Source: Methanomethylicus sp964513415 (GTDB taxonomy: Archaea > Thermoproteota > Methanomethylicia > Methanomethylicales > Methanomethylicaceae). Taken from it: a stretch of DNA of 35,923 bases. How positions within the stretch are numbered: the first letter of the stretch is position 1; each line of letters begins with the position of its first letter. Made by a program: the position numbers and the translations under genes. The DNA lies in NCBI GenBank assembly GCA_964513415.1, contig CAZEMX010000012.1:1-35923 (forward strand), written 5' to 3'. Of this stretch, positions 1 to 7,300 are shown in pieces. The notes below the pieces were generated by a model that saw only the letters and a program-made list of their open reading frames with translations, searched no databases and was not told where the DNA came from.

Positions 1-53
1 ATAGTAATAAGATTTTAGACAGGATAGAGGACGTCCTTGAAAATGGCTTATAA
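1..53 (+). CDS. C-terminal end of an upstream gene (partial)
   Basis: Reading from base 3, an open frame of 16 codons ends in TAA at 51-53 and reads SNKILDRIEDVLENGL. The other two forward frames hit stops early. The mix of charged and hydrophobic residues looks like a real helical C-terminus, but it is too short to assign. The stop codon lies inside the left end of the inverted repeat described at 48-169, the usual position of a stop codon in an integron cassette. It could also be a chance open frame. Confidence 0.35.
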   Translation, partial: SNKILDRIEDVLENGL

Positions 54-169
54 CGTTTAGTATATGGCAAGTAGCCGAACATAAATGTTGATTATAATTA
101 CAAATATTAATAACAAGCAGATAGTTTCTAAAAGCCTAACACGGCTATTTGCTATATACATTGTTAGGC
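48..169 (+). repeat. attC-like long inverted repeat
   Basis: Bases 60-77 pair with 142-159 over 18 positions: 16 Watson-Crick pairs and two G-T wobbles, closing a 64-nt loop. Outside this stem, TAAC (51-54) can pair with GTTA (163-166), separated from the stem by unpaired spacers of 5 nt and 3 nt. The right end is GTTAGGC, matching the integron R' consensus GTTRRRY. The order R''-spacer-L''-loop-L'-spacer-R' is that of an integron attC site, although the left box fits only at its AAC core. A second stem, GCCTAACA (134-141) with TGTTAGGC (162-169), is also possible. Any other structured element, such as a regulatory RNA or a mobile repeat, remains possible. Confidence 0.45.
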
Positions 170-179
170 ACAGTTATTT

Positions 180-269
180 ATGATAGTAGAAAGTTTCAAA
201 CACATTAAAGAAAGCAATAAGATTGAAGTAGTATTTAGAGAGCCATCTAATATAAAAAAACCATTATAA
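180..269 (+). CDS. Very small hypothetical protein (29 aa)
   Basis: An ATG at 180 opens a 29-codon frame ending in TAA at 267-269. The product starts MIVESFKHIKES and is lysine- and glutamate-rich, with no hydrophobic segment. It lies 9 bp before the next gene and just after the inverted repeat, in the same direction as all genes on this arm. Length alone would make it doubtful. Its position filling the gap and the plausible amino-acid mix give it modest support. No function can be assigned. Confidence 0.35.
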   Translation: MIVESFKHIKESNKIEVVFREPSNIKKPL

Positions 270-278
270 AATTAAGAT

Positions 279-533
279 ATGTACATAGATTATAAAGTAA
301 CAATATGGAAAAGGATTCATTTTAATGAAAATACTGACCCTAAAAAAGTTATACAAGCTTTAGAAGAGGGAGGGCTTGGCGATGTTTTTGATGAAGAATT
401 AGGATTTGTAGAAGTAGAAATTCTTTATGAGACAGAAGAGAGAATGATTCCTGAAGAAAATGATGGTTGTTCTACTATTGAAGTATATGAAGATTCTAAA
501 ATAATATACGAAGATGGGAAATATCAAATATAA
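279..533 (+). CDS. Conserved hypothetical protein (84 aa)
   Basis: An acidic 84-aa protein without signal peptide or membrane segment. It begins with a beta-rich stretch (MYIDYKVTIWKRIHF), then a helix, and ends in a segment around GCSTIEVYED. This pattern is one I recall from small hypothetical proteins of gut Bacteroidales and their phages, but I know of no function. Its last 20 bases overlap the start of the deoxynucleotide kinase gene, so the two are probably translationally coupled. No Shine-Dalgarno sequence precedes the ATG, as for most genes here. Confidence 0.8.
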   Translation: MYIDYKVTIWKRIHFNENTDPKKVIQALEEGGLGDVFDEELGFVEVEILYETEERMIPEENDGCSTIEVYEDSKIIYEDGKYQI

Positions 534-1335
534 CCTTATTGGCATTTCAGGACATAAGAATTCGGGTAAAGACCTGGTAGCTAATATGATACAGTATCTT
601 ACTTCTTCTTATTATCCAAAGATGGAATTTCTTCAATATTTAAAAGAAAACAAACAAAGTGTTACTGATTCTTCTTTTTGTATTAAAAGATTTGCAGATA
701 AACTTAAAGATATAGTCTGTATTCTTTTAGGTTGTACAAGAGAACAACTTGAAGATAGAGATTTTAAGGAGAAAGAATTACCTGAAGAATGGTGGTGTTG
801 GAAAGTTTATCTAGATACTAAATATTACTATCATGACTATGAATTAGTTCCTTTTACTGGGAAATTAGATGTTTATAAACAGCTTCATGAATCTCCTGAA
901 AATTTCTTTTGGCATGAACTAGTAAAACTTACTCCCAGATTGTTGCTTCAACTTCTTGGTACTGATTGTGGAAGAAATATTATACATCCTAATATTTGGA
1001 TTAATGCTACTTTTGCAGAATATAAACCAAAACATTTTAGGACTGTAAAATATAGTGGTATATTTTCTCATCAAGAGATGATACTTCCTAATTGGATTAT
1101 ACCAGATGTAAGATTTCCTAATGAAGTTGAAGCAATAAAGAAAAGAGGTGGAATTGTAATTAGAGTTAATAGGTCTGGATTTGAGGATAATGATATTCAT
1201 CCTTCAGAAATAGCTTTAGATAATTATCAATATTTTGATTATATTATTAATAATGATTCTGATATCCCAGCTTTATTAGAAAAAGTTAAAGAATTTTTAT
1301 ATGATGGACAAGATATTAAGAGTAACTCTAAGTAG
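514..1335 (+). CDS. Deoxynucleoside monophosphate kinase
   Basis: Probably phosphorylates dNMPs to dNDPs using ATP in the infected cell's cytoplasm, feeding phage DNA synthesis. A P-loop (GHKNSGKD, residues 13-20) follows a hydrophobic first strand (NLIGIS). A segment typical of phage dNMP kinases follows: a phenylalanine/lysine stretch (IKRFADKLK), then LLLQLLGTDCGR, then DVRFPNE (198-204) and an HPSE sequence near the end. Its 273 aa are close to the usual length of about 240-280. The gene overlaps its upstream neighbour by 20 bp and its downstream neighbour by 35 bp, so it sits within an operon. It is the only gene in the window ending in TAG. The assignment to the DNMK family is strong; substrate preference cannot be read from sequence. 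Confidence 0.85.
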   Translation: MGNIKYNLIGISGHKNSGKDLVANMIQYLTSSYYPKMEFLQYLKENKQSVTDSSFCIKRFADKLKDIVCILLGCTREQLEDRDFKEKELPEEWWCWKVYLDTKYYYHDYELVPFTGKLDVYKQLHESPENFFWHELVKLTPRLLLQLLGTDCGRNIIHPNIWINATFAEYKPKHFRTVKYSGIFSHQEMILPNWIIPDVRFPNEVEAIKKRGGIVIRVNRSGFEDNDIHPSEIALDNYQYFDYIINNDSDIPALLEKVKEFLYDGQDIKSNSK

Positions 1336-1531
1336 GGTATATGAGTATACTTCAAGCTCTTTAGAAGGAGAGTTAAGAGAAAAAGGAGAAGACCTTTCTT
1401 TCAAAAAAGTAGAAGATCTCGCAATTAAAAAGGCTTATGAAGATATAGGAGCTGAGATGGATTTCTTCTCAGAAAATCCTGAAGATTTTGCTTCATATAA
1501 AATTGATATTAAGTATGTTTTAATGACATGA
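1301..1531 (+). CDS. Small hypothetical protein (76 aa)
   Basis: The 76-aa frame begins with tandem ATG codons at 1301 and 1304 inside the end of the kinase gene and ends in TGA. It is acidic and probably helical, with a central LSFKKVEDLAIKKAYEDIG segment and no membrane segment or known motif. The 35-bp overlap with the kinase is long for this arm, so the true start could be further in, but no later ATG occurs before residue 53. I do not recognise the family. Direction, composition and tight spacing with its neighbours support a real gene. Confidence 0.7.
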   Translation: MMDKILRVTLSRVYEYTSSSLEGELREKGEDLSFKKVEDLAIKKAYEDIGAEMDFFSENPEDFASYKIDIKYVLMT

Positions 1532-1549
1532 ACTGTTTAAGATTTATTG

Positions 1550-1873
1550 ATGATGAATTATATAGAAGAATTAGAGGAACATTTTGAGAAGTTCTGTGAT
1601 TTATTTTTCCTGGATAAAGATAGTTTCCATAAGAAAAGGATTGATGGGGTAGTATCTAGTTATAAGGACCTCTTTTATTATTCTTGTAGTAAAAGATTTC
1701 CTATAATATCTCCAGAAAATGTAACAAAGTTTATGTTTAGAAAGAACAGAAGTGAGTATTATAAAGGAGTTTCTACTATTGATACTCTTGCCTCTGTCTT
1801 TAAAGATGAGATTACTTTAAAAAGAATAAAAGCTCTTGAGAGAAATAATTTATTAAAAAAGAAAAGAAAATAA
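1550..1873 (+). CDS. Possible DnaA domain IV-like DNA-binding protein (107 aa)
   Basis: The frame could start at TTG 1547, ATG 1550 or ATG 1553; I chose 1550. The N-terminal third is acidic and helical. Residues of about 30-100 then resemble domain IV of the replication initiator DnaA, a helix-turn-helix that binds DnaA boxes. The similar elements are a helix around YKDLFYYSCSKRF, a turn with ISPENVTKFMF, a basic patch (RKNRSEYYKGV) where DnaA has its GGRDHSTV signature, and a closing helix ending IKAL. The basic C-terminus is KKKRK. The match is in spacing and character, not in the signature residues, so the call is an inference. It may help DNA replication or act as a regulator. It is followed by a 100-bp gap. 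Confidence 0.5.
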   Translation: MMNYIEELEEHFEKFCDLFFLDKDSFHKKRIDGVVSSYKDLFYYSCSKRFPIISPENVTKFMFRKNRSEYYKGVSTIDTLASVFKDEITLKRIKALERNNLLKKKRK

Positions 1874-1909
1874 ATAGAGAAAAATTATCATTAAATTAAA
1901 GAACTTATA

Positions 1910-1932
1910 TAGAGGATTTAAAAGATCCTCTA
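1910..1932 (+). promoter_or_regulatory. Stem-loop in the gap between two gene groups
   Basis: An exact 8-bp stem (1910-1917 with 1925-1932, core AGAGGAT/ATCCTCT) closes a 7-nt loop. It lies in the only sizeable gap (1874-1973) of the left arm. It is not followed directly by a T run; the nearest T-rich stretch is about 20 bp away, so it is a weak candidate terminator. It could equally be an mRNA-stability element or part of a regulatory site for the DUF932 gene downstream. Confidence 0.35.
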
Positions 1933-1973
1933 ATACTCTCTGTAAGATATTTTATAAATAAAAATAAATCAAG

Positions 1974-2663
1974 ATGAATAGAGAAGAATTACTATGCGTA
2001 CAAGTTCCCCCCTCAACTGATACTTATTCAGCAGTTCCACATAGAGCTATTATTGAGGTTGTTCAAGAGGAACTTGATAGACACAATTTAGTACCTGTAA
2101 ATGAAAAGTATAATACAAATAGGCAGGGTACTCAGGTTATTGGTTATATGGATATAAGACATCCAGATAACTCTGATTTAGGTATGAGATTAGCTTTTAG
2201 AAATAGCTATGATAAATCTATGAGTGTAGCATTTGTGAATGGAGCTTCAGTGTGGATTTGCAGTAATGGTATGATTTCAGGGGAAGAATATTTTCTTAGA
2301 AAACATACTGGTTCAGTAAATCAAGAGCTTCACGAGAAAGTTGTTACAGCAATAAATCACTTGGATGAGCACTTCCAAAGGATGATACAGCATTCTGAAG
2401 AAATGAAGAGGATTGAGCTCTCAAAAGAAGAGATGGCAAAACTACTTGGAAGAATGTATTTCCAAGAAAACTTAGTCACTTCAACTCAACTTAACATTAT
2501 TAAAAAAGAATTTGAAGAACCTCAGTTTGAACAGTTTAGAGATGAAAATTTATGGTCTTTATATAACCATGTTACTTTTTCTCTAAAACAAGCTCATCCT
2601 TTAAATTACATACAACAACACAAAGATTTTCATATTTTTGTAGAAAAAGAATTTTCACTATGA
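1974..2663 (+). CDS. DUF932-family protein
   Basis: A 229-aa soluble protein matching the DUF932 (phage/plasmid-like) pattern: an N-terminal segment of the SAVPHRAIIEVV type, a beta region with GMRLAFRNSYDKSMSVAF, and a segment with WICSNGMISG followed by a helical H-rich part (HTGSVNQELHEKV). The family is common in phages and plasmids. Its biochemical role is not established, though it is often suspected of DNA-related functions. It is shorter than many members because little follows the core. The gene starts after the 100-bp gap, so it may have its own promoter, though I see no clear one. Its TGA overlaps the next ATG (ATGA), indicating coupling. Confidence 0.8.
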   Translation: MNREELLCVQVPPSTDTYSAVPHRAIIEVVQEELDRHNLVPVNEKYNTNRQGTQVIGYMDIRHPDNSDLGMRLAFRNSYDKSMSVAFVNGASVWICSNGMISGEEYFLRKHTGSVNQELHEKVVTAINHLDEHFQRMIQHSEEMKRIELSKEEMAKLLGRMYFQENLVTSTQLNIIKKEFEEPQFEQFRDENLWSLYNHVTFSLKQAHPLNYIQQHKDFHIFVEKEFSL

Positions 2664-2983
2664 TTAAGATTAACAATTTAAGAATTTATTGGAGGCATGT
2701 AAATAATAACTCTGTAGATAGAAATAATTATCTTCAGAGTAAGAAGAATAAAACTGCACTTCCAGAATCAACAAGTTTCACTGAATGTATTCTTGTAAAT
2801 GAAAATACTGGAGTAATGGTTTCTGAGAAATCTTATTGTTTTCCATTAGATAATTTCAATAAGAATATTGGAAGAAAACGTTCTCTTGAAAAAGTACTAA
2901 AGAATGTCCCAAGTCATAAAGTAAGAAAGGCTATTTGGGTAGCCTTAAAAGAAACCTCTCCCAAAACACTTAGATCAAAATGA
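2660..2983 (+). CDS. Conserved hypothetical phage protein (107 aa)
   Basis: A basic 107-aa protein without membrane segments. The N-terminal half is beta-like (INNLRIYWRHV). The C-terminal third has the pattern GRKRSLEKVLKNVP then RKAIWVAL, which I recall as a recurrent ending of small early proteins in phages (GRK-x-A/S-L, followed by R-x-x-I-W). No enzyme motif is visible, and function is unknown. ATGA overlaps at both ends couple it to the DUF932 gene and to the membrane protein downstream. Confidence 0.75.
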   Translation: MIKINNLRIYWRHVNNNSVDRNNYLQSKKNKTALPESTSFTECILVNENTGVMVSEKSYCFPLDNFNKNIGRKRSLEKVLKNVPSHKVRKAIWVALKETSPKTLRSK

Positions 2984-3693
2984 AAAAAGAGTATTGGTAT
3001 TTTATTTCTTTGTTTGCTTTCTTTCTTATTATTTTCTTTATTAGAAGAGGGAATAGTTATAAGGAAAATTATGAAGAACAAGTAAGTTTATATAATTCTA
3101 TTACAGATTCCCTTAAAACCTATAGGAATAAAGATAGTCTTAATGTATCTCGAATTTTTGTAATGCAAATGGATAAAGCTAAAGATTTTCTAGAAATACA
3201 AAATCTTAAAGATGGAAATTTAAAACTTCAAAACTTTATTAATTCTCAGGGTAAACAAATAAAAGATTTGAAAACTGCTTTATATATTGCTAATCAAATT
3301 ACATATATAGATACAATTAGAGACTATTATCCTATAGGTGGGGATACCATAGTTTTCTCAGAATCAATTCTTCTGGATAGTATAAACAATAGCTGGATTA
3401 ATGCAAGATATGGTTTTCAATATGGGAAAAGTTACTTTACAATGAAATCCAGAGATGAATTTACTATAGCTATAAAAGACTCAAAGCAGGGTTACTATGC
3501 TGAAATAACTAATCTAAATCCCTATTCTACCACTAAGGATATAAGAGTCTTTAATGTAGCTGTTCCAAAACAGAAGAAATGTGGTATTGGAATTGATCTA
3601 GGTTTTGGTATAAACTATGGATTAAATAGTAGAAAACTTGATTATGGTCCATATGTAGGTTTAGGGATTAACTATAATATAATAGAATGGTAA
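2980..3693 (+). CDS. Membrane-anchored coiled-coil protein, DUF6808-like
   Basis: Residues 5-22 form one hydrophobic transmembrane helix (YWYFISLFAFFLIIFFI) followed by RR. Residues of about 28-100 are a charged, heptad-like helix with many K, D and Q residues. The rest is beta-rich, ending in two glycine/aromatic strands (GIDLGFGINYG and YVGLGINYNIIEW) and a terminal tryptophan. I recall this plan from phage proteins grouped as DUF6808, with low certainty. An inner-membrane anchor, a periplasmic coiled coil and an outer-membrane-barrel-like tail suggest an envelope-spanning role, for example in lysis like a spanin. That is an inference. ATGA overlap with the gene before it; a frameshifted small gene overlaps its stop. 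Confidence 0.65.
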   Translation: MKKEYWYFISLFAFFLIIFFIRRGNSYKENYEEQVSLYNSITDSLKTYRNKDSLNVSRIFVMQMDKAKDFLEIQNLKDGNLKLQNFINSQGKQIKDLKTALYIANQITYIDTIRDYYPIGGDTIVFSESILLDSINNSWINARYGFQYGKSYFTMKSRDEFTIAIKDSKQGYYAEITNLNPYSTTKDIRVFNVAVPKQKKCGIGIDLGFGINYGLNSRKLDYGPYVGLGINYNIIEW

Positions 3694-3919
3694 AATAGAG
3701 TGGGACACAAAGATAGCATTTGCATATGCTGAAGGTTTTGGAGAAGGGAAAGATGCAACTCTTGAGGAACAACTTGAAGCTTGGTCTTACATAATAAAAA
3801 ATGGGTTTCACAAAAAATTAAGAGGATTGTACGTTGGAGAAATTGCCTACTGTCTTATAAATGAAGGTTTAATAAGAGAGGATGGTGTTATAAATTGGGA
3901 AAAAATAATAATCTTTTAA
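3687..3919 (+). CDS. Small conserved protein with an apparent frameshift at its start
   Basis: A frame open from 3686 to TAA at 3917-3919 has no ATG or GTG and only one internal TTG. From the ATA at 3695 it would give 74 aa: EWDTKIAFAYAEGFG, then TLEEQLEAWSYI, a glycine-rich turn and GLIREDGVINWE. This is a well-formed small helical protein like others in phages of this kind, so the frame is probably coding. An ATG at 3687, overlapping the previous stop, reads Met-Val-Lys and then TAG. One extra A in the AAAA run (3692-3695), or a -1 slip there, would join it to the long frame as MVKIEWDTK. Alternatives are an ATA start, a real mutation or a sequencing error. Confidence 0.6.
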
Positions 3920-3922
3920 AGA

Positions 3923-4141
3923 ATGAATAGGATATATATTAGTACTGATAAATTTTCTATAGGATTTATCTTTAAACTTAGGTATAACTTAACTGTAAGC
4001 TTGTTTAATAATTTTGGTTTTGGTATTTTATTTAGGCCAAATAGTAAAGAAGAAACAGGTTATTTGCTATTGACTCTTTTATTTGTGGATATATGTTTTT
4101 ATAAAAGTGATTATGATATAGATGAATACTTAGATGAATGA
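3923..4141 (+). CDS. Small hypothetical protein (72 aa)
   Basis: A 72-aa frame starting 3 bp after the preceding stop and ending 8 bp inside the next gene. It has alternating hydrophobic strands (NRIYISTDKFSIGFIF; TGYLLLTLLFVDICFY) and an acidic tail (DYDIDEYLDE). The hydrophobic part reads as beta strands more than as a membrane helix. I do not recognise it. Its position between two probable genes, with matching short spacings, is the main support. Confidence 0.6.
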   Translation: MNRIYISTDKFSIGFIFKLRYNLTVSLFNNFGFGILFRPNSKEETGYLLLTLLFVDICFYKSDYDIDEYLDE

Positions 4142-4346
4142 ACAAAATTTTATTTCTGCAGATTTTAGAACTGCAATAAATTCTTTTGGGGATAAATTCT
4201 CTGTTGGAGATGTTGTTGGACATCAGGATACTCAAGCAGGTATAGCAACAATTCAAGATTTTAGTTTTGATGTTAAGACAAACGAAATTACTGCTTTTAC
4301 AAGTAAAGGCTTTTCACATATTGATTTCTTGATAAAGGTAGAATAA
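4134..4346 (+). CDS. Small beta-rich conserved protein (70 aa)
   Basis: A 70-aa protein, last gene of the plus-strand arm. After a short helix it has KFSVGDVVGHQDTQAGIATIQ and further strands ending SKGFSHIDFLIKVE. The pattern of a flexible polar turn after GDVV and then G-x-A-T-I resembles small SH3-like barrels of the KOW or YopX type found in phage early regions. That fold is an inference and function is unknown. It overlaps the preceding gene by 8 bp. Its stop is directly followed by the terminator. Confidence 0.7.
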   Translation: MNEQNFISADFRTAINSFGDKFSVGDVVGHQDTQAGIATIQDFSFDVKTNEITAFTSKGFSHIDFLIKVE

Positions 4347-4348
4347 TA

Positions 4349-4381
4349 AAAGTGGGGTTTTACACCCCACTTTATTTTTTT
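4349..4381. terminator. Bidirectional intrinsic terminator between the convergent arms
   Basis: A perfect 10-bp stem (4349-4358 with 4364-4373, core AGTGGGGT/ACCCCACT) has a 5-nt loop and is followed by ATTTTTTT on the plus strand. On the minus strand it is followed by a weaker TTTTATTA. It lies between the last plus-strand stop (4346) and the last minus-strand stop (4380) and would end both transcripts. Confidence 0.9.
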
Positions 4382-7300
4382 ATTCTGTAGCTTCTTCTTC
4401 CTCTTCTGGTTCTTCTAACTCAACTTCAGCTACAGCTTCCTCAGCTAATTTAGTAGCCTCTTTGAAATCTATTCTTTCTAAGGCATCCTCAAAGGTTTCA
4501 CCTTCTCTATATTGCCTTGAAATTTCAGGATTATTCATCATCTTCCTAGCTGTCTCTTCTGCTACTACATCTGCCTTAGATTTACTAAAACCTAATTCTT
4601 CCCTATATCTATCAGAAAGTAAATCAATATATTTTTTCTTCAAAGATTCTCTTCTGTTAGTGAGTTTTTCCTTCGAAATTGCCTCTTTGGATTTTACAAC
4701 CTTATCAAACCACTGTCCAGAATCATATTCTTTTTCGTCTTTCCAAATACCTGAAATATCTCCAACCTCAATAGGTTTAGCTACGAAATTAATTATAGGT
4801 ACAAGAGGTTGTGCCTTGAGACCCTTCATAGTGACTTCCCTTAGAGTACCTTCATCATAGTCAATATACTTTCTAAAAGCAGTTAGAAATTTTTCAGTAT
4901 CCTCTAATGTAGAAAATAATACAAGTCTTGAAAAGTTGTTTTTAACAAAACCTACTGGATCATAGAATTGTGTTAAGTTCTCCATAATCTGGTTTCCGTA
5001 ATTGTCAATAAAATTTCTAAGTTGCTTTTTATCCTCATCTTCATCATCCCCACCACCAAGTGCATTCTTAGCCAACATTATGAATAACATACTTCCTATA
5101 GTTATAGCTATCTCCTCAGCACAAGCTATTAAAGCCCCAGCTTCATCTTCTGTGAGTACTTCTTTATCTTTAAGTTTTTCAAAAAACTGATTATCTCCAA
5201 GAGATTTTATATCTCTGAATCTCCACTTAGAATGTACTATTCCCAAAGGGAAATCCATAGTTCTTATTAAAATTTCTTTCAACATCCCCACAGATTCTTC
5301 AAGATTATCTGCTAAACTTACATTAATCTCACGATTAAACCATCTATTTGAAACACTGTGGAATAAGTAAGGAAGAAATGCTGTAGCTAGAAATCCTCCA
5401 CCTATAAGTGGTCCGAAAAATACAGTAGCAACTGTAGAAGCAAGTACACCTAAAGCACCAGGATTTCTAAAGAGTACTCTATATCTACCTTCGGATTTAT
5501 ATTTTCCTTGAATAATATCATTTCCAAAAGTTCCAAATCTTTGGTTTACAAGTTCAGGTAAATATCTTTTAAAAAACATAGCAAATCTTCCCAAAGTACT
5601 CCTCATAACAAGAATACTATCCATACTTGAAAAATTACCCTGGGTCTTATTAATAGTATCCTGAATTTTTTCATTTATAAGATGTATAGCATTACTACCT
5701 TCGGTTTTACCACCAATAGCATCAAAAACTTGAAATGTCTCATATCCAATATTATCCATATTAATATAGTCATTCAAATTTATATTATCTTTTAAAGTAC
5801 CATCCTCATTAAAAGCCTCAGCTGTATATTTATATTCATCTTTAAGTGTGAGAGTTCCAGGAATATACGCAGACATATATTGCCCTGTTTCAATCACTCT
5901 TCCTTCAGAATCTTTTACAATACCTGTACCATTTACAAAACTTACAGTTTCTCCTTTATAATTAGTAATTTTTTGATCTTGAAGTATATTGAGAACAATT
6001 TCAACTTGATTTCTATACTCTGGCATACCTATTGCAAAATTATATACATCTAAAAAATCCTTATATTTATCATAGGCAGAAACTTGATTTTTCTTGTCTC
6101 TAAAATCTTTTCTATCCTGAAGTACTCCAAGTCTTTGAACAAGTTGATTTATAGTCTTTAATTGCAGAGCTTTTTTTCTTGCAATATTATCAAGTTTACC
6201 ATTAGATAATCTAAAAATATTTGCTAAAGAAAGTATTCTTGTAGAATTTCTGTTATTACCTCTTGTCCATTTAGTTCCTTCAGCATCTATAATAGAATTC
6301 ATTACAGCACCCTCAATTCTATTTTTTAAACCTGATTTGGGATTAAAGCCTAAAAATTTTATAGAGAGATTATTAAGTATTCCACTAACTAAACTACTAA
6401 AAGTCATAGATATTCCCAGACTATCTACCTGATTTTTTATATAAGTGTTTAATTTCTCTTCAAATTCTTCAGAACTTATAGTTTTATATTCAAAGTTTTC
6501 TCCAGATTCATTTTCTTTGATAGCTACAAATTCTCTGTTCTTATCATCACTTAATCTGGAAGTATATCTAATACCTTCCAAATAGAAAACAACATCCTCC
6601 CCAAGATTATCAACATTAATCTCTTGAAGAACTTTCTTTAATCTTTTATCAGCATCAGAGAGTCTTTTTAAATTTGCTTTAGTAATTACGTTGTTCTCTT
6701 GAGATTTTTCATTTCTTTTTCCATATACATTGGTGTCTATCCAAGCTCTAAATTTCTTATTGGATAACTCCCTTACTTTACCATCTAAGTTTGGCTTAAT
6801 ATGTACCTTATATAATAATTCTGCAATAAAAGAAGTGTCTTGTCTTGCCCTGTGTAAGGTAGCATAAGAGGATACTGTAAGTACATTTTGAAATATGTCA
6901 TTAGAGAATTCTGGTAACACTTCAGCTCTTGCAATTCCATCTATTATTCTATCCTTAGTTTCATTTGATTTAAAATGAAGACCCAATTCATCTGCTTTTT
7001 TTAGAAGGTCTTCTAAAGATTTTAATTGAAGTACTCTTTTATAGTTATTTATTTCTCTTAGAGCTGCATTAGAGTAATTAGCTACAACACCTTTCCTATC
7101 AGAACTATAAGTTTGATCAAACCAAATATCCTTCCAGTTATTTATAACATTATGTACCATTGCTTTTATCAATGATAAAATACCTTTCCTTTTAGATTCT
7201 GCCCAAGTTTCACTAAACTCTTTTCTTAACATAGGAATTTGAAGAGAAGATATAACATTACCATTAAGGCTGTAAGCTGGATTAATATGATTTGAGAGTA

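Noticed and set aside
919..1200. 93-aa open frame on the minus strand inside the dNMP kinase gene
   Set aside because: It lies wholly within a well-supported kinase gene and its product has no recognisable pattern; the opposite frame is open because of AT-rich codon use.
4032..4256. 74-aa minus-strand open frame across the last two small genes of the left arm
   Set aside because: It runs against the direction of all neighbours and overlaps two more plausible genes.
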